The notes: a model not told the origin generated them from the letters alone. A DNA stretch of 64,000 bases from CBDBBY01 sp965203795 (GCA_965203795.1 OZ241915.1:186001-250000), one strand, 5' to 3'; positions 16,832 to 26,600 are shown, numbered from the stretch's first letter. Translations and numbers: made by a program.

Positions 16832-19642
16832 ATGCGGCTTTCGTGGAACGAGGTTCGCGCGCGTGCCGCCAAGTTCGCCGAGGACTGGAAGCACGCGGCA
16901 TACGAGAAAGGCGAAACCCAAAGCTTCTACAACGATTTCTTCAAAGTCTTCGGCATTCAGCGACGCAGCGTTGCCCGCTACGAGCAGCATGTAGGCAAGC
17001 TGGACAACCGGCACGGCTTCATCGACCTGTTCTGGCCAGGCGTATTGCTCGTTGAACAAAAGAGCGCAGGCAGGGGTCTGCAGGTCGCACGAGATCAGGC
17101 TCTGACGTATTTCGATGCCATCCCGGAGAACGACAGGCCGCGCTACATTCTGCTCAGCGACTTCCAGAGTTTCGAACTCCTGGATCTCGACGAAAGGGAG
17201 GAAGCGCATTTCACGCTTTCCGAGCTTCCGGCACACGTGGACAAGTTCGGGTTCATACTTGGAGTCCAACGGCGGTCGTTCCGGGATCAGGATCCAGCCA
17301 ATGTTGAAGCATCCGAACTGGTCGGCAAACTGCACGACAAACTTGCTGAGACCGGATACGTTGGACACGATCTAGAACGTTTTCTTGTTAGAATCGTATT
17401 CTGCCTCTTCGGCGATGACACGGGGATTTTCGAACCGCGCGACATCTTCTTGGATTTCATTGAATCGAGAACATCGCCAGATGGCGCAGACTTGGGACCG
17501 CTCCTCACTCAGATTTTTCAAATCCTAAACACCCGGGAAAGTGAAAGGCTTGCAACGCTTGACGAGGATCTAGCGAAATTTCCGTATATCAACGGCGAAC
17601 TCTTCGAAAATCAGCTCCGCATTCCAGCATTCAATTCAGGAATGCGAGAGACGCTTCTGGAATGCTGCCACTTCGATTGGTCGGGGATTTCGCCCGCAAT
17701 ATTCGGTGCCTTGTTTCAATCCGTTCTTGACGGAAAGGAGCGAAGAGAGCAGGGAGCGCACTACACAACTGAAAAGAACATTCTCAAGGTCATTCAGCCA
17801 CTGTTTCTGGACGACTTGCATGCGGAATTCGAGCGAATTCGATTAAGAAAACGTGAACGCAAAGCTGCATTAACCAAGTTTCAGAAGAAATTGGGCGGGT
17901 TGAAATTCTTCGATCCCGCCTGCGGTTGCGGCAATTTCCTCATCATTGCCTATCGAGAACTAAGGCTTTTGGAATTGGATGTGCTTAAGGAAATACATGC
18001 GTCGGAGCACCAGGCTGGTGTCCAAGCATGGGACGTCGGCATGCTGTCGATCGTGAATGTGGACCAGTTTTACGGAATCGAGATTGGTGAATTCCCGGTT
18101 CGGATCGCGGAAACGGCGATGTGGATGATGGACCACATCATGAACAATCGGCTAAGTCTCGAATTCGGGGAGGCGTATTCACGAATTCCGCTGCGGGTTT
18201 CGCCCACAATTACATGTGCAGATGCCCTTGAAGTCGATTGGTCGGAGTTGATTCCGCCCGGACAATGTTCTTACGTTTTCGGAAATCCACCGTTCGTAGG
18301 AGCAAAATTTCAGTCCGAAGCTCAGCGATACCAAGTACGGCGGATCGCGTCATTGGGGAAATCAGGCGGGACGCTGGACTACGTTGCTGCGTGGTTCGTT
18401 CTCGCCGGGCGATACGTTGAACATGGCAGTGCTCGAATTGGATTCGTTGCTACCCACTCGATATCTCAAGGCGAGCAGGCCGCCCAGCTTTGGCCGTTGC
18501 TGTTCGATCGCCACAGTCTCGATATCGGATTCGCGCATCAGTCATTCGCGTGGGGTTCGGACGCACGAGGAAAGGCCCATGTACACGTTATAGTTATTGG
18601 TCTCGACAAGCAAGAGCTCACACGCCCCACGAAGCGCCTTTTCAACTATCACGATGTGCGCGGAGATCCAGAGGAATCCAAGCACTCTTTTATTTCTCCA
18701 TATCTCTTTGGTGCCGATACAATTTCCAATCCTCGCCTGACGGTAAAGGAAGAGGCGTCTCCGATTAACGGGTTTCGAAGATTAATTATTGGATCTAAGC
18801 CTGTTGATGACGGAAATTATATACTTGGCCCATGTAAGCGACAAGAATTGCTTGAATTTGAACCGGAATCAAACAAATTTATTCGCCCGTATATTGGTGC
18901 CCGGGAATTTCTGCAAAATAAAGAGCGTTGGATAGTTTCTCTACATGATGCAACGCCAGAGCAAATTGAACAAATGCCGCGAATTAAGGCAATGGTAGCA
19001 TTAGTTCGAAAATTCAGGCTGAGCAGAAAGAGCACCGCTACGCGGAAGCTAGCTGATACTCCGACGTTGTACCATGTAAACGTTATTCCTCGCTCTGCCT
19101 TTCTTGTAATCCCGCAAGTGAGTTCTGAACGGCGCCAATATGTTCCTATTGGATGGCTGGAGCCGCCGGCGATTCCGAGTGACAAGGTTCGAATACTTGC
19201 AGACGCGTCGCTCTTCGAGTTCGCCTTGCTTACTTCCGCCATGCATATGGCGTGGCTTCGGAATATCGGTTGTCGTTTGAAAAGTGATTACAGTTACACG
19301 ATCAATTTGATTTACAATACGTTTCCCACTCCCCGTAACTTTCCTGATTGCATGCGCGTCCCTGCGTTGGAACGAGCCGCGCAAGACGTGCTTGAGGCTC
19401 GAGCGGATTTTCCTGATTCGAGTCTTGCAGATCTTTACGATCCCGACCTCATGCCTCCTGAGCTGAGACGGGCGCACGACGCGTTGGATCGTGTGGTGGA
19501 CAAGCTCTATCGACGTTCGGGGTTCGGATCGGAACGTGAACGGTTTGAGCACCTACTTGCGCTATACGAAAGAACGAAGGCCCCGGTTCTGCGGGAGGCG
19601 CGGAAAACGCGCCGAAGATCGAAAGCACGAACCGGGAAGTAG
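16832..19642 (+). CDS. MmeI-like single-chain restriction-modification enzyme (type IIL)
   Basis: 936 residues combining nuclease, methyltransferase and target recognition. The N-terminal nuclease has D65-x9-E75-Q-K77, the same spacing reported for MmeI. A helical spacer precedes the adenine methyltransferase: motif I is FFDPACGCGNFL (about 359-370) and motif IV is NPPF (about 485-488). The target-recognition region follows (roughly residues 620-830), then a helical C-terminus ending in basic residues. In such enzymes one polypeptide methylates one strand of its site and cuts at a distance. All catalytic motifs look intact. Part of the recognition region is much more AT-rich than the rest (44 G/C of 120 at 18781-18900), suggesting transfer or domain exchange. 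There is no separate methylase or nuclease gene nearby. Confidence 0.9.
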   Translation: MRLSWNEVRARAAKFAEDWKHAAYEKGETQSFYNDFFKVFGIQRRSVARYEQHVGKLDNRHGFIDLFWPGVLLVEQKSAGRGLQVARDQALTYFDAIPENDRPRYILLSDFQSFELLDLDEREEAHFTLSELPAHVDKFGFILGVQRRSFRDQDPANVEASELVGKLHDKLAETGYVGHDLERFLVRIVFCLFGDDTGIFEPRDIFLDFIESRTSPDGADLGPLLTQIFQILNTRESERLATLDEDLAKFPYINGELFENQLRIPAFNSGMRETLLECCHFDWSGISPAIFGALFQSVLDGKERREQGAHYTTEKNILKVIQPLFLDDLHAEFERIRLRKRERKAALTKFQKKLGGLKFFDPACGCGNFLIIAYRELRLLELDVLKEIHASEHQAGVQAWDVGMLSIVNVDQFYGIEIGEFPVRIAETAMWMMDHIMNNRLSLEFGEAYSRIPLRVSPTITCADALEVDWSELIPPGQCSYVFGNPPFVGAKFQSEAQRYQVRRIASLGKSGGTLDYVAAWFVLAGRYVEHGSARIGFVATHSISQGEQAAQLWPLLFDRHSLDIGFAHQSFAWGSDARGKAHVHVIVIGLDKQELTRPTKRLFNYHDVRGDPEESKHSFISPYLFGADTISNPRLTVKEEASPINGFRRLIIGSKPVDDGNYILGPCKRQELLEFEPESNKFIRPYIGAREFLQNKERWIVSLHDATPEQIEQMPRIKAMVALVRKFRLSRKSTATRKLADTPTLYHVNVIPRSAFLVIPQVSSERRQYVPIGWLEPPAIPSDKVRILADASLFEFALLTSAMHMAWLRNIGCRLKSDYSYTINLIYNTFPTPRNFPDCMRVPALERAAQDVLEARADFPDSSLADLYDPDLMPPELRRAHDALDRVVDKLYRRSGFGSERERFEHLLALYERTKAPVLREARKTRRRSKARTGK

Positions 19643-20047
19643 GGGTCTTGCGCGGCCGCGCTCCAGAATGGGAACGCGATTTCGGTTTTGAACTGCTGAT
19701 GCCACGAGTCATTTCGAAAGGTTCCGTCCCTTTCCCGGTGGTTCAACGTGATGGCATGTTGCCGCCCGCGATGCGGAATTCACGTTTTTATGGTGGAGTC
19801 CGTCGCCGGATGCATTGGCATGTGGCGGGCTTCAGTCGGCGTCTGTGGCGGCGCCTTGCCTCTTCGCGGCCGTGCGATGCCAATCATGCGCTGTCGCTGC
19901 GGCGGGATTCGCGCGACGCTCGCGGGTCTCGGCGCATTGCGAAACAGAGTCGGTGGAGCGTCTGCGGACCGCCAGGCCCGGTGCGCCATTGCAAGACCAC
20001 CCTCCATCGCCTATCTAGCCGCAGGTCGGTGCACGGGGTGCGGTCGC
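19643..20047. other. Intergenic region between the restriction gene and secE
   Basis: 405 bp with no convincing gene. In many bacteria a tRNA-Trp gene precedes secE; I looked for a cloverleaf with a CCA anticodon and a GGTTC T-loop and found none. The secE promoter must lie here, but I cannot name it. This is the right edge of the accessory island. Confidence 0.5.
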
Positions 20048-20242
20048 ATGGCAAAGGTCTCGCCGTTCAAATTCATTCAAGAGGTCAGGGGCGAAGTCTC
20101 GAAGGTCGTGTGGCCGGGACGGCGGGAACTCTTGGTCACGACCGCCATGGTCTTCCTGATGTCGGCCGTCGCGTCGCTGTTCTTCTTTCTGGTCGATCAG
20201 GTCATCCGGCTGGGGCTGACGGGCATCCTGGGTCTGTTCTGA
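20048..20242 (+). CDS. secE: Protein translocase subunit SecE
   Basis: Small membrane subunit of the SecYEG channel, 64 residues, single transmembrane form. It starts MAKVSPFKFIQEVRGEVSKV and then has VVWPGRRELL, the conserved amphipathic block. One membrane helix follows (TAMVFLMSAVASLFFFLVDQVI). The ATG at 20048 is chosen because this is the full family length; a longer upstream frame has no family similarity. It precedes nusG as in most bacteria. Confidence 0.95.
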   Translation: MAKVSPFKFIQEVRGEVSKVVWPGRRELLVTTAMVFLMSAVASLFFFLVDQVIRLGLTGILGLF

Positions 20243-20304
20243 TCGCAGGCCGTTGCATGCGGAGCGGGCGCGACCGAACCCGCGACGGCGATGCAAATTC
20301 CTGC

Positions 20305-20334
20305 TTGACATTCACCTCCGTGATGGTGTACTGT
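20305..20334 (+). promoter_or_regulatory. Candidate sigma-70 promoter for nusG-rplKAJL-rpoBC
   Basis: A perfect TTGACA at 20305-20310 is followed after 18 bp by TACTGT (20329-20334). It lies 129 bp before the nusG start and directly upstream of the terminator-like hairpin at 20348-20380. Confidence 0.55.
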
Positions 20335-20347
20335 CGCTTTCTGATTC

Positions 20348-20380
20348 GGACGCATATCGGCGGAGTGCGTTCTTTTTTTT
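20348..20380 (+). terminator. Rho-independent terminator or leader attenuator before nusG
   Basis: GGACGCA (20348-20354) pairs with TGCGTTC (20366-20372) with one G-U pair, and eight T residues follow at 20373-20380. It may simply end secE transcripts. Because the TTGACA promoter lies just upstream, transcripts from that promoter would also run through it, so it could act as an attenuator for the nusG-rpoBC operon. Confidence 0.65.
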
Positions 20381-20462
20381 GCATAGCAACCGAGACAATC
20401 GGCGAAACGGCGTTCGGCGCGCCAAGCGCGGCGTCGTTGCAGCGCGGGGGTAGGTCTTCAGC

Positions 20463-20996
20463 ATGGCCAAACGCTGGTACTCGCTGAGCGTCAGATCGAA
20501 CTTCGAGAAGCGCGTCGCCGAGCAGATCAGGAACGCCTTCGATCAGCAGGGGATGGGCGGCGACATCGAATGCATCGAGGTTCCGACCGAAGAGGTGATG
20601 GAGATCCGCCGCGGCAAGCAGGTGCCGACGAAGCGGCGGTACATGCCCGGCTACGTTCTGGTGAAGATGGAAATGTCCGACCGGGGATACCATCTGATCA
20701 ATTCGATCAACCGGGTCGGCGGGTTCCTGGGTCCGCAGGGCACGCCATCGCCGATGCGGGACGAAGAGGTGGATTCGATACTTCGGAGGACGGAGCAGGG
20801 CGCCCGGCCGGCGCGCGCGCTCATATACTTCGACGTGGGCGAGCCTGTCAGCGTGATCGACGGGCCGTTCGAAGGATTCAACGGCATGGTCGAAGAGGTC
20901 GACGCGGAGAACGCGAGGCTCAAGGTCTCCGTTTCGATCTTCGGGCGGGCCACGCCCGTCGATCTCGAATACACGCAGGTTTCGAAGCAGTCTTGA
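20463..20996 (+). CDS. nusG: Transcription termination/antitermination factor NusG
   Basis: 177 residues that bind RNA polymerase and link it to Rho or the leading ribosome. The NGN domain begins AKRWYSLSVRSNFEKRVAEQ and includes MPGYVLVKMEMSD. The C-terminal KOW domain reads DVGEPVSVIDGPFEGFNGMV. Length and order are typical. It starts an operon with the L11/L1 genes. Confidence 0.97.
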   Translation: MAKRWYSLSVRSNFEKRVAEQIRNAFDQQGMGGDIECIEVPTEEVMEIRRGKQVPTKRRYMPGYVLVKMEMSDRGYHLINSINRVGGFLGPQGTPSPMRDEEVDSILRRTEQGARPARALIYFDVGEPVSVIDGPFEGFNGMVEEVDAENARLKVSVSIFGRATPVDLEYTQVSKQS

Positions 20997-21045
20997 ATGA
21001 GCGCCGCGGCGGGCCTTCCGCCGGGCGCCTGCGAGGAGCAGCCAA

Positions 21046-21474
21046 ATGGCGAAACAGCAGGTCGGCACCTTGAAGCTGCAGGTTCCTGCGGGACAGGCCA
21101 ACCCGTCGCCGCCCGTCGGCCCGGCGCTCGGCCAGCGCGGCCTCAACATCATGGAATTCTGCAAGGCGTTCAACGCGAAGACGCAGGACATGGAGCCCGG
21201 CATGCCGTGCCCGACGGTCGTGACCTACTTCCAGGACAAGTCGTTCTCGATCGAGATCAAGACCCCTCCCGCCTCGTTCTACCTGAAGCGCGCGGCCGGG
21301 CTGAAATCCGGAGGCAGCACGCCGGGGCGCGAGACCGTCGGACACGTCACGTCGGCCCAGCTGCGCGAGATCGCGGAAGCCAAGATGAAGGACCTCAACA
21401 CCGGCGACGTCGAAGCCGCGATGAAGACCGTGCTCGGATCGGCGAAATCCCTCGGAATCGAGATCAAGGACTAG
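21046..21474 (+). CDS. rplK: 50S ribosomal protein L11
   Basis: 142 residues. The N-terminal domain has KLQVPAGQANPSPPVGPALG, the proline-rich switch that faces the thiostrepton site of 23S rRNA; the C-terminal RNA-binding domain ends in KSLGIEIKD. It forms the GTPase-associated stalk base with the L10/L12 proteins encoded just downstream. Four nt separate it from rplA. Confidence 0.97.
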   Translation: MAKQQVGTLKLQVPAGQANPSPPVGPALGQRGLNIMEFCKAFNAKTQDMEPGMPCPTVVTYFQDKSFSIEIKTPPASFYLKRAAGLKSGGSTPGRETVGHVTSAQLREIAEAKMKDLNTGDVEAAMKTVLGSAKSLGIEIKD

Positions 21475-21478
21475 GGCG

Positions 21479-22177
21479 ATGGCGAAGGGCGGAAAGAGGA
21501 TCAGGGCCGCGCGCGAGACGGCGGCCGGAGCGGAAGGCCTTGGCGTCGATGACGCCGTCGCCAAGGTGAAGCAGTGCGCGACGGCGAAGTTTCCCGAGAC
21601 CGTCGAAATCGCAATGAATCTCGGCGTCGACCCCCGGCACGCCGACCAGATGGTCAGGGGAACTGTGGATCTGCCGAACGGCACGGGGAAGGAAGTCCGG
21701 GTGGCCGTCTTCGCCCGGGGCGAGCTTGCCGACGAAGCGAAGAGCGCGGGTGCCGACATCGTCGGCGCCGAGGACCTGATGGAGACCATTCAGGGCGGCA
21801 AGATCGAATTCGACCGCTGCATCGCCGCGCCGGACATGATGGCGCTTGTCGGGCGGCTCGGAAAGATACTCGGCCCGAGGAACCTGATGCCGAATCCGCG
21901 CGTCGGCACCGTGACCAAGGACGTTGCGGCGGCGGTCCAGGCGGCCAAGCGCGGCCAGGTGCAGTTCCGCGTCGAGCGCGCGGGCGTCGTGCAGGCCGGC
22001 GTCGGCAAGGCGACCTTCGAGCAGGAGAAGCTCGCGCAGAACGTCAGGGCATTCGTGAACGCCGTCGTCCGCGCCAAGCCCTCGGGGGCGAAAGGCAAAT
22101 ACCTGAAAGGGATTTCGCTCAGCTCGACCATGGGCCCGAGCGTTTCGGTCGACGTGGCGTCGGTCGCAGGAGAATAG
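21479..22177 (+). CDS. rplA: 50S ribosomal protein L1
   Basis: 232 residues. Family blocks are FPETVEIAMNLGVDPRHADQ, VRGTVDLPNGTGK, LGKILGPRNLMPNPRVGTV and a C-terminal LKGISLSSTMGPS. It binds the 23S rRNA L1 stalk and in other bacteria represses its own rplKA mRNA. It is followed at once by a GC-rich hairpin (see L10 leader). Confidence 0.97.
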   Translation: MAKGGKRIRAARETAAGAEGLGVDDAVAKVKQCATAKFPETVEIAMNLGVDPRHADQMVRGTVDLPNGTGKEVRVAVFARGELADEAKSAGADIVGAEDLMETIQGGKIEFDRCIAAPDMMALVGRLGKILGPRNLMPNPRVGTVTKDVAAAVQAAKRGQVQFRVERAGVVQAGVGKATFEQEKLAQNVRAFVNAVVRAKPSGAKGKYLKGISLSSTMGPSVSVDVASVAGE

Positions 22178-22436
22178 AGATTCCTTCCGCCCCGAAGTCC
22201 GGGGCGGGGGATGCGGCGGGCCTCGAAACGGGCCTGTCGGCTGTCCGAGATGGCGGGTTGCGCCTTCGCTAACGCGGGGCGCGGTAATTCCTGCCCTAGA
22301 CGGGAAACGGCGGAAGCAGCCCGGGGCATGGCCTTGGGCGGCGGCTGTCCCGCCCCCGGATCGAGGACTCATCGTCGGGCTTCGGCCCGGCGGAACCGAG
22401 CCGGAGGGCGTTGCCCTCCATTTCTGGAGTGAAAGT
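22178..22436 (+). promoter_or_regulatory. Structured leader upstream of rplJ (L10-leader type)
   Basis: 259 nt between rplA and rplJ contain several hairpins: CCGCCCCG with CGGGGCGG (22187-22207) right after rplA, CGGGC-TTCG-GCCCG (22376-22389), and GGAGGGC-GTT-GCCCTCC (22403-22419) just upstream of the rplJ ribosome-binding site. In other bacteria the equivalent leader binds L10-L12 and represses rplJL translation. I infer the same role from position and structure; the consensus L10-leader fold was not tested. Confidence 0.5.
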
Positions 22437-22952
22437 GTGGATAGAGCCCGGAAAGTGGAAGTGGTCGAGGAGCTCGGCCGTATCTTCGAGAGCTCAGGCG
22501 TCGTCGTGGTCGCGAGGTACGCCGGCCTCACAGTTGCGGAAATGCAGGACTTCCGGAATCGCATGCGCGAAGCCGGCGGTTTTGTTCGCGTTGCCAAAAA
22601 CAGGCTCGCCAGGATCGCGCTGAAGGACACCCGCTGCGAAGGCATGTCGGGGCTCCTCAGCGGGATGACGGTTCTTGCCTATTCGGAGGACCCGGTGACC
22701 GCGGCGAAAGTCACGGACCAGTACGCCGGGAGCAATCCCAAGCTTGTGCCTCTGGGCGGAGCGATGGACGGGAAAGTGCTGGATGTCGCGGGCGTGAAGG
22801 CGGTCGCCTTGATGCCGTCGCGGGAGGAGCTTCTTGCCTCCCTGGTCGGATGCATCATGGCGCCTGCGGCTGGCATCGCCGGCGCGGTCGGGGCGCCTGC
22901 GTCGTCGATCGTGTCGATCCTCGAGACGGTCGAAGAGCGCAAGGCGGCATAG
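22437..22952 (+). CDS. rplJ: 50S ribosomal protein L10
   Basis: 171 residues. It starts at GTG (22437), placed 7 nt after GGAG. The N-terminus DRARKVEVVEELGRIFESSG and the block FRNRMREAGGFVRVAKNRLA are typical, and the long C-terminal helix that anchors L12 dimers is GAPASSIVSILETVEERK. It joins L11 to the L12 stalk. The preceding structured leader fits autoregulation. Confidence 0.96.
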   Translation: MDRARKVEVVEELGRIFESSGVVVVARYAGLTVAEMQDFRNRMREAGGFVRVAKNRLARIALKDTRCEGMSGLLSGMTVLAYSEDPVTAAKVTDQYAGSNPKLVPLGGAMDGKVLDVAGVKAVALMPSREELLASLVGCIMAPAAGIAGAVGAPASSIVSILETVEERKAA

Positions 22953-23026
22953 CGGACGCAATTGCAAGGCGGGGGCCGGACGGGAACGACCGGCGCTGAG
23001 CCACACAACAGGAGTGGAAATCAGGA

Positions 23027-23410
23027 ATGGCAGACATAAGTAAACTAGCGGAAGAGATCGTCGGCCTGACGCTGCTCGAGGCGCAGGAGCTCAAGACGCT
23101 GCTCAAGGACAAGTACGGCATCGAGCCTGCTGCCGGAGGCGCCGTGATGGTCGCCGGCCCGGCGGCCGGAGGCGAAGTTGCCGAAGTGGCGGAAGAGCAG
23201 ACCGAATTCGACGTGATCCTCACCTCCGTCGGGCAGCAGAAGGTGCCCGTCATCAAGGAGGTGCGCGCGATCACCGGCCTCGGCCTGAAGGAGGCCAAAG
23301 CGCTGGTCGAGGCCGAAGGCAAGGCGGTCAAGGAAGGCGTCACGAAGGATGCGGCCGAGGAGATCAAGGCGAAGCTCGAAGCCGTCGGCGCCGAGGTCGA
23401 GATCAAGTAG
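23027..23410 (+). CDS. rplL: 50S ribosomal protein L7/L12
   Basis: 127 residues. N-terminal dimerisation helix (ISKLAEEIVGLTLLEAQELK), an Ala/Gly-rich hinge (AAGGAVMVAGPAAGG), then the factor-binding domain with VGQQKVPVIKEVRAITGLGL and KEAKALVEAEGK. It recruits translation GTPases to the ribosome. A strong hairpin follows the gene. Confidence 0.97.
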   Translation: MADISKLAEEIVGLTLLEAQELKTLLKDKYGIEPAAGGAVMVAGPAAGGEVAEVAEEQTEFDVILTSVGQQKVPVIKEVRAITGLGLKEAKALVEAEGKAVKEGVTKDAAEEIKAKLEAVGAEVEIK

Positions 23411-23431
23411 GCCGGCGCCAAACAGCCAGTC

Positions 23432-23457
23432 CGGCCGGAGCCGCGGCGCTCCGGCCG
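23432..23457 (+). promoter_or_regulatory. rplL-rpoB intercistronic hairpin (attenuator or processing site)
   Basis: A perfect 10-bp stem, CGGCCGGAGC with GCTCCGGCCG, encloses a 6-nt loop and begins 22 nt after the rplL stop. No T-run follows. In E. coli an attenuator and an RNase III site lie in this interval and lower rpoBC expression relative to the ribosomal genes; a similar role is inferred here. Confidence 0.65.
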
Positions 23458-23632
23458 CCTGCGCCCCCCTCGGCGCCGCATTGGCCGCGGTGCCGCGGAA
23501 GGCGTAGTCGGAGGTTCGGGAGCGGGACGGTGGCGCGTCCCGCAGGAATTGAACCCCGCGCTCACCGAAACCGCGACGCCGCCGCCGCCAGGCGGGGGCT
23601 TCGCTGCGATTTTGGCCAGAGGAGAAGCGCCC

Positions 23633-26600
23633 GTGACTCAGGCAGCGACCGCGCGCAAGCGCATCCGGCGGAACTACGGCAGGATCCGGGAAGCGATCCG
23701 GATGCCGAATCTCATCGAGATCCAGAAGCGCTCGTACGACTTGTTCCTCAATTCCGGGGACGGGCCGGGGCACCAGCCCGGAGAGGGGCTGCAGGGCGTC
23801 TTCGAGTCCGTGTTCCCGATCCGGGACTACAACGAGACCGCCGAGCTGCACTTCCAGAGCTACGAGCTCGAGAGCCCCAAATTCGACGTCGACGAATGCC
23901 AGCAGCGCGACAAGACCTACGCGGCGCCGCTGAAGGTCACCCTGCGGTTGATCGTGTTCGACGTGGACGAGGAGACGAACGCGCGCACGGTCCGGAACAT
24001 CAAGGACCAGGACGTGTTCATGGGCGACATGCCGCTCATGACCGAAAACGGCACGTTCATCATCAACGGCACGGAACGGGTCGTCGTCTCCCAGATGCAC
24101 CGTTCGCCGGGCGTGTTCTTCGACCACGACAGCGGCAAGTCCCACTCCTCGGGCAAGTTCCTGTACACCTGCCGGATCATCCCGTACCGCGGGTCGTGGA
24201 TCGACTTCGAATTCGACGCCAAGGATCTCGTCTACGCCAGGATGGACCGCCGTAGGAAATTCCCGGTCACCACCATGCTGTTCGCGCTCGGCCTCGACCA
24301 GGAGGCCGTGATGCGGGAGTTCTACGACACGGTGACCTTCAGGCTCGAGAAAACCCGCAGAAAGAGCAAGCGGTGGGTCACGAAGTTCTTTCCCGAGCGC
24401 GTCAAGGGGACGAAGCCCGAGCACGACATCGTCGACGCCGCGACCGGCGAGGTCATCGCCGAGGCCGGCAAGAAGATCACGCCGCGAACCGCCGCGATCT
24501 GGGCCAAGGACGGGTCGGTCTCCGAGGTGTTCGTGCCGTTCGAAGCGATCGAGGGGCGCTTCGCCGCGATCGACGTCATCGACGAGGAGACCGGCGAGAT
24601 TCTGGTCGAGGCCGGCGACGAGATCACGCTGGCCAAGGACAAGGACGGCAACCTTGCGGAGTGCACGCTGGCGACCCTCGTCGAGAAAGGGATGAAGGAG
24701 ATCCCGGTGCTCGACATCGACGGGGTCAACGTCGGCTCGTACATCCGTGACACGATGGCCATGGACAAGAACTACGACCGCATTTCCGCCCTCAAGGACA
24801 TCTACCGGGTGCTCAGGCCGGGCGAGCCGCCGACCCAGGACACGGCCGAGGCACTGTTCGAGCAAACCCTGAACGACGCCGACCGGTACGACCTTTCGGC
24901 GGTCGGGCGGGTCAAGATGAACATGCGCCTCCAGCTCGAAGCCGACGACAAGCAGCGGACGCTCCGGCGGGAGGACATCGTCGCCTGCGTGAAGGCGCTC
25001 GTCGACCTGCGCGACGGCCGGGGCGCGGTGGACGACATCGACCACCTCGGGAACCGGAGGGTCAGGTCGGTGGGCGAGCTGATGGAGAACCAGTACCGCA
25101 CCGGCCTGCTCCGCATGGAGAAGGCGATCAAGGAGCGGATGACCTCGGTCGAGATCGACAACGTGATGCCGCAGGACCTCATCAACTCGAAGCCCGCCGC
25201 GGCGGCCGTCCGCGAGTTCTTCGGCTCCTCGCAGCTTTCGCAGTTCATGGACCAGACGAACCCGCTTTCCGAGGTCACCCACAAGCGGCGCCTTTCCGCC
25301 CTCGGCCCCGGCGGCCTCACGCGGGAGCGCGCCGGCTTCGAGGTCCGCGACGTCCATCCGACGCATTACGGGCGGATCTGCCCCGTCGAGACGCCGGAAG
25401 GCCCGAACATCGGCCTGATCAACTCGCTGGCGACCTACGCCCGGGTGAACAGGTACGGCTTCATCGAAACGCCGTACAGGAAGGTCGTGGACCAGAAGCC
25501 GACGGACGACGTCGAGTACATCTCGGCGACCGAGGAGATGCGCCACGTCATCGCGCAGGCGAACGCCAGGGTCGACGGCGCAGGAAGGTTCCTCAACGAT
25601 CTGGTCTCCACGCGCAAGGAGGGCGAGTTCCGGCTCAGCCGCAGGGAGACGGTCGAGCTGATCGACGTCTCGCCGAAGCAGCTGGTCTCGGTCGCCGCCT
25701 CCCTCATCCCGTTCCTCGAGAACGACGACGCGAACAGGGCGCTGATGGGCTCGAACATGCAGCGCCAGGCGGTGCCGCTGCTCCGCGCCGAGGCCCCTTT
25801 CGTCGGGACCGGCATCGAGTCGGTGGTCGCCCGCGACTCGGGCGCGGCGATCACGGCGCGGCGGGGAGGCGTCATCGACCAGGTCGACGCCACCCGGATC
25901 GTGATCAGGGTGACCGAGGAGCTGGACCTCGGCGACCCGGGCATCGACATCTACCGGCTCCGCAAGTTCCAGCGGTCGAACCAGAACACCTGCATCAACC
26001 AGCGGCCCCTCGTGAATGTCGGGGACTCGGTCGAGAGGGGCGAGGTGATCGCCGACGGGCCGTCGACCGACCTCGGCGAGCTCGCGCTCGGACGGAACGT
26101 CCTCGTCGCGTTCATGCCCTGGAACGGATACAACTTCGAGGATTCCGTGCTGATCTCGGAGCGGATCGCGCGCGACGACGTCTTCACCTCGATCCACATC
26201 GAGGAATACGAAATCGCGGCGCGGGACACCAAGCTCGGCCCCGAGGACATCACCCGCGACATTTCGAATGTCGGCGAGGAGGCGCTCCGCAACCTCGACG
26301 AGGCGGGCATCGTCTACATCGGCGCCGAAGTGGGCCCCGGCGACATCCTCGTCGGCAAGATCACGCCGAAAGGCGAGACGCCCATGACCCCGGAGGAGAA
26401 GCTCCTGAGGGCGATCTTCGGCGAAAAGGCGTCGGACGTCCGGGACACCTCGCTCAGGCTGCCGCCCGGCGACTACGGGACGGTGGTCGAGGTGCGCGTC
26501 TTCAACCGGCACGGCATCGAGAAGGACGAGCGGGCCCTTCAGATCGAGCGCGAGCAGATCCTCCAGCTCGAGAGGGACAACAAGGTCGAGCTCGCCATCC

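Noticed and set aside
19507..19746. Minus-strand frame across the end of the restriction gene
   Set aside because: It overlaps conserved coding sequence and matches no family I recognise.
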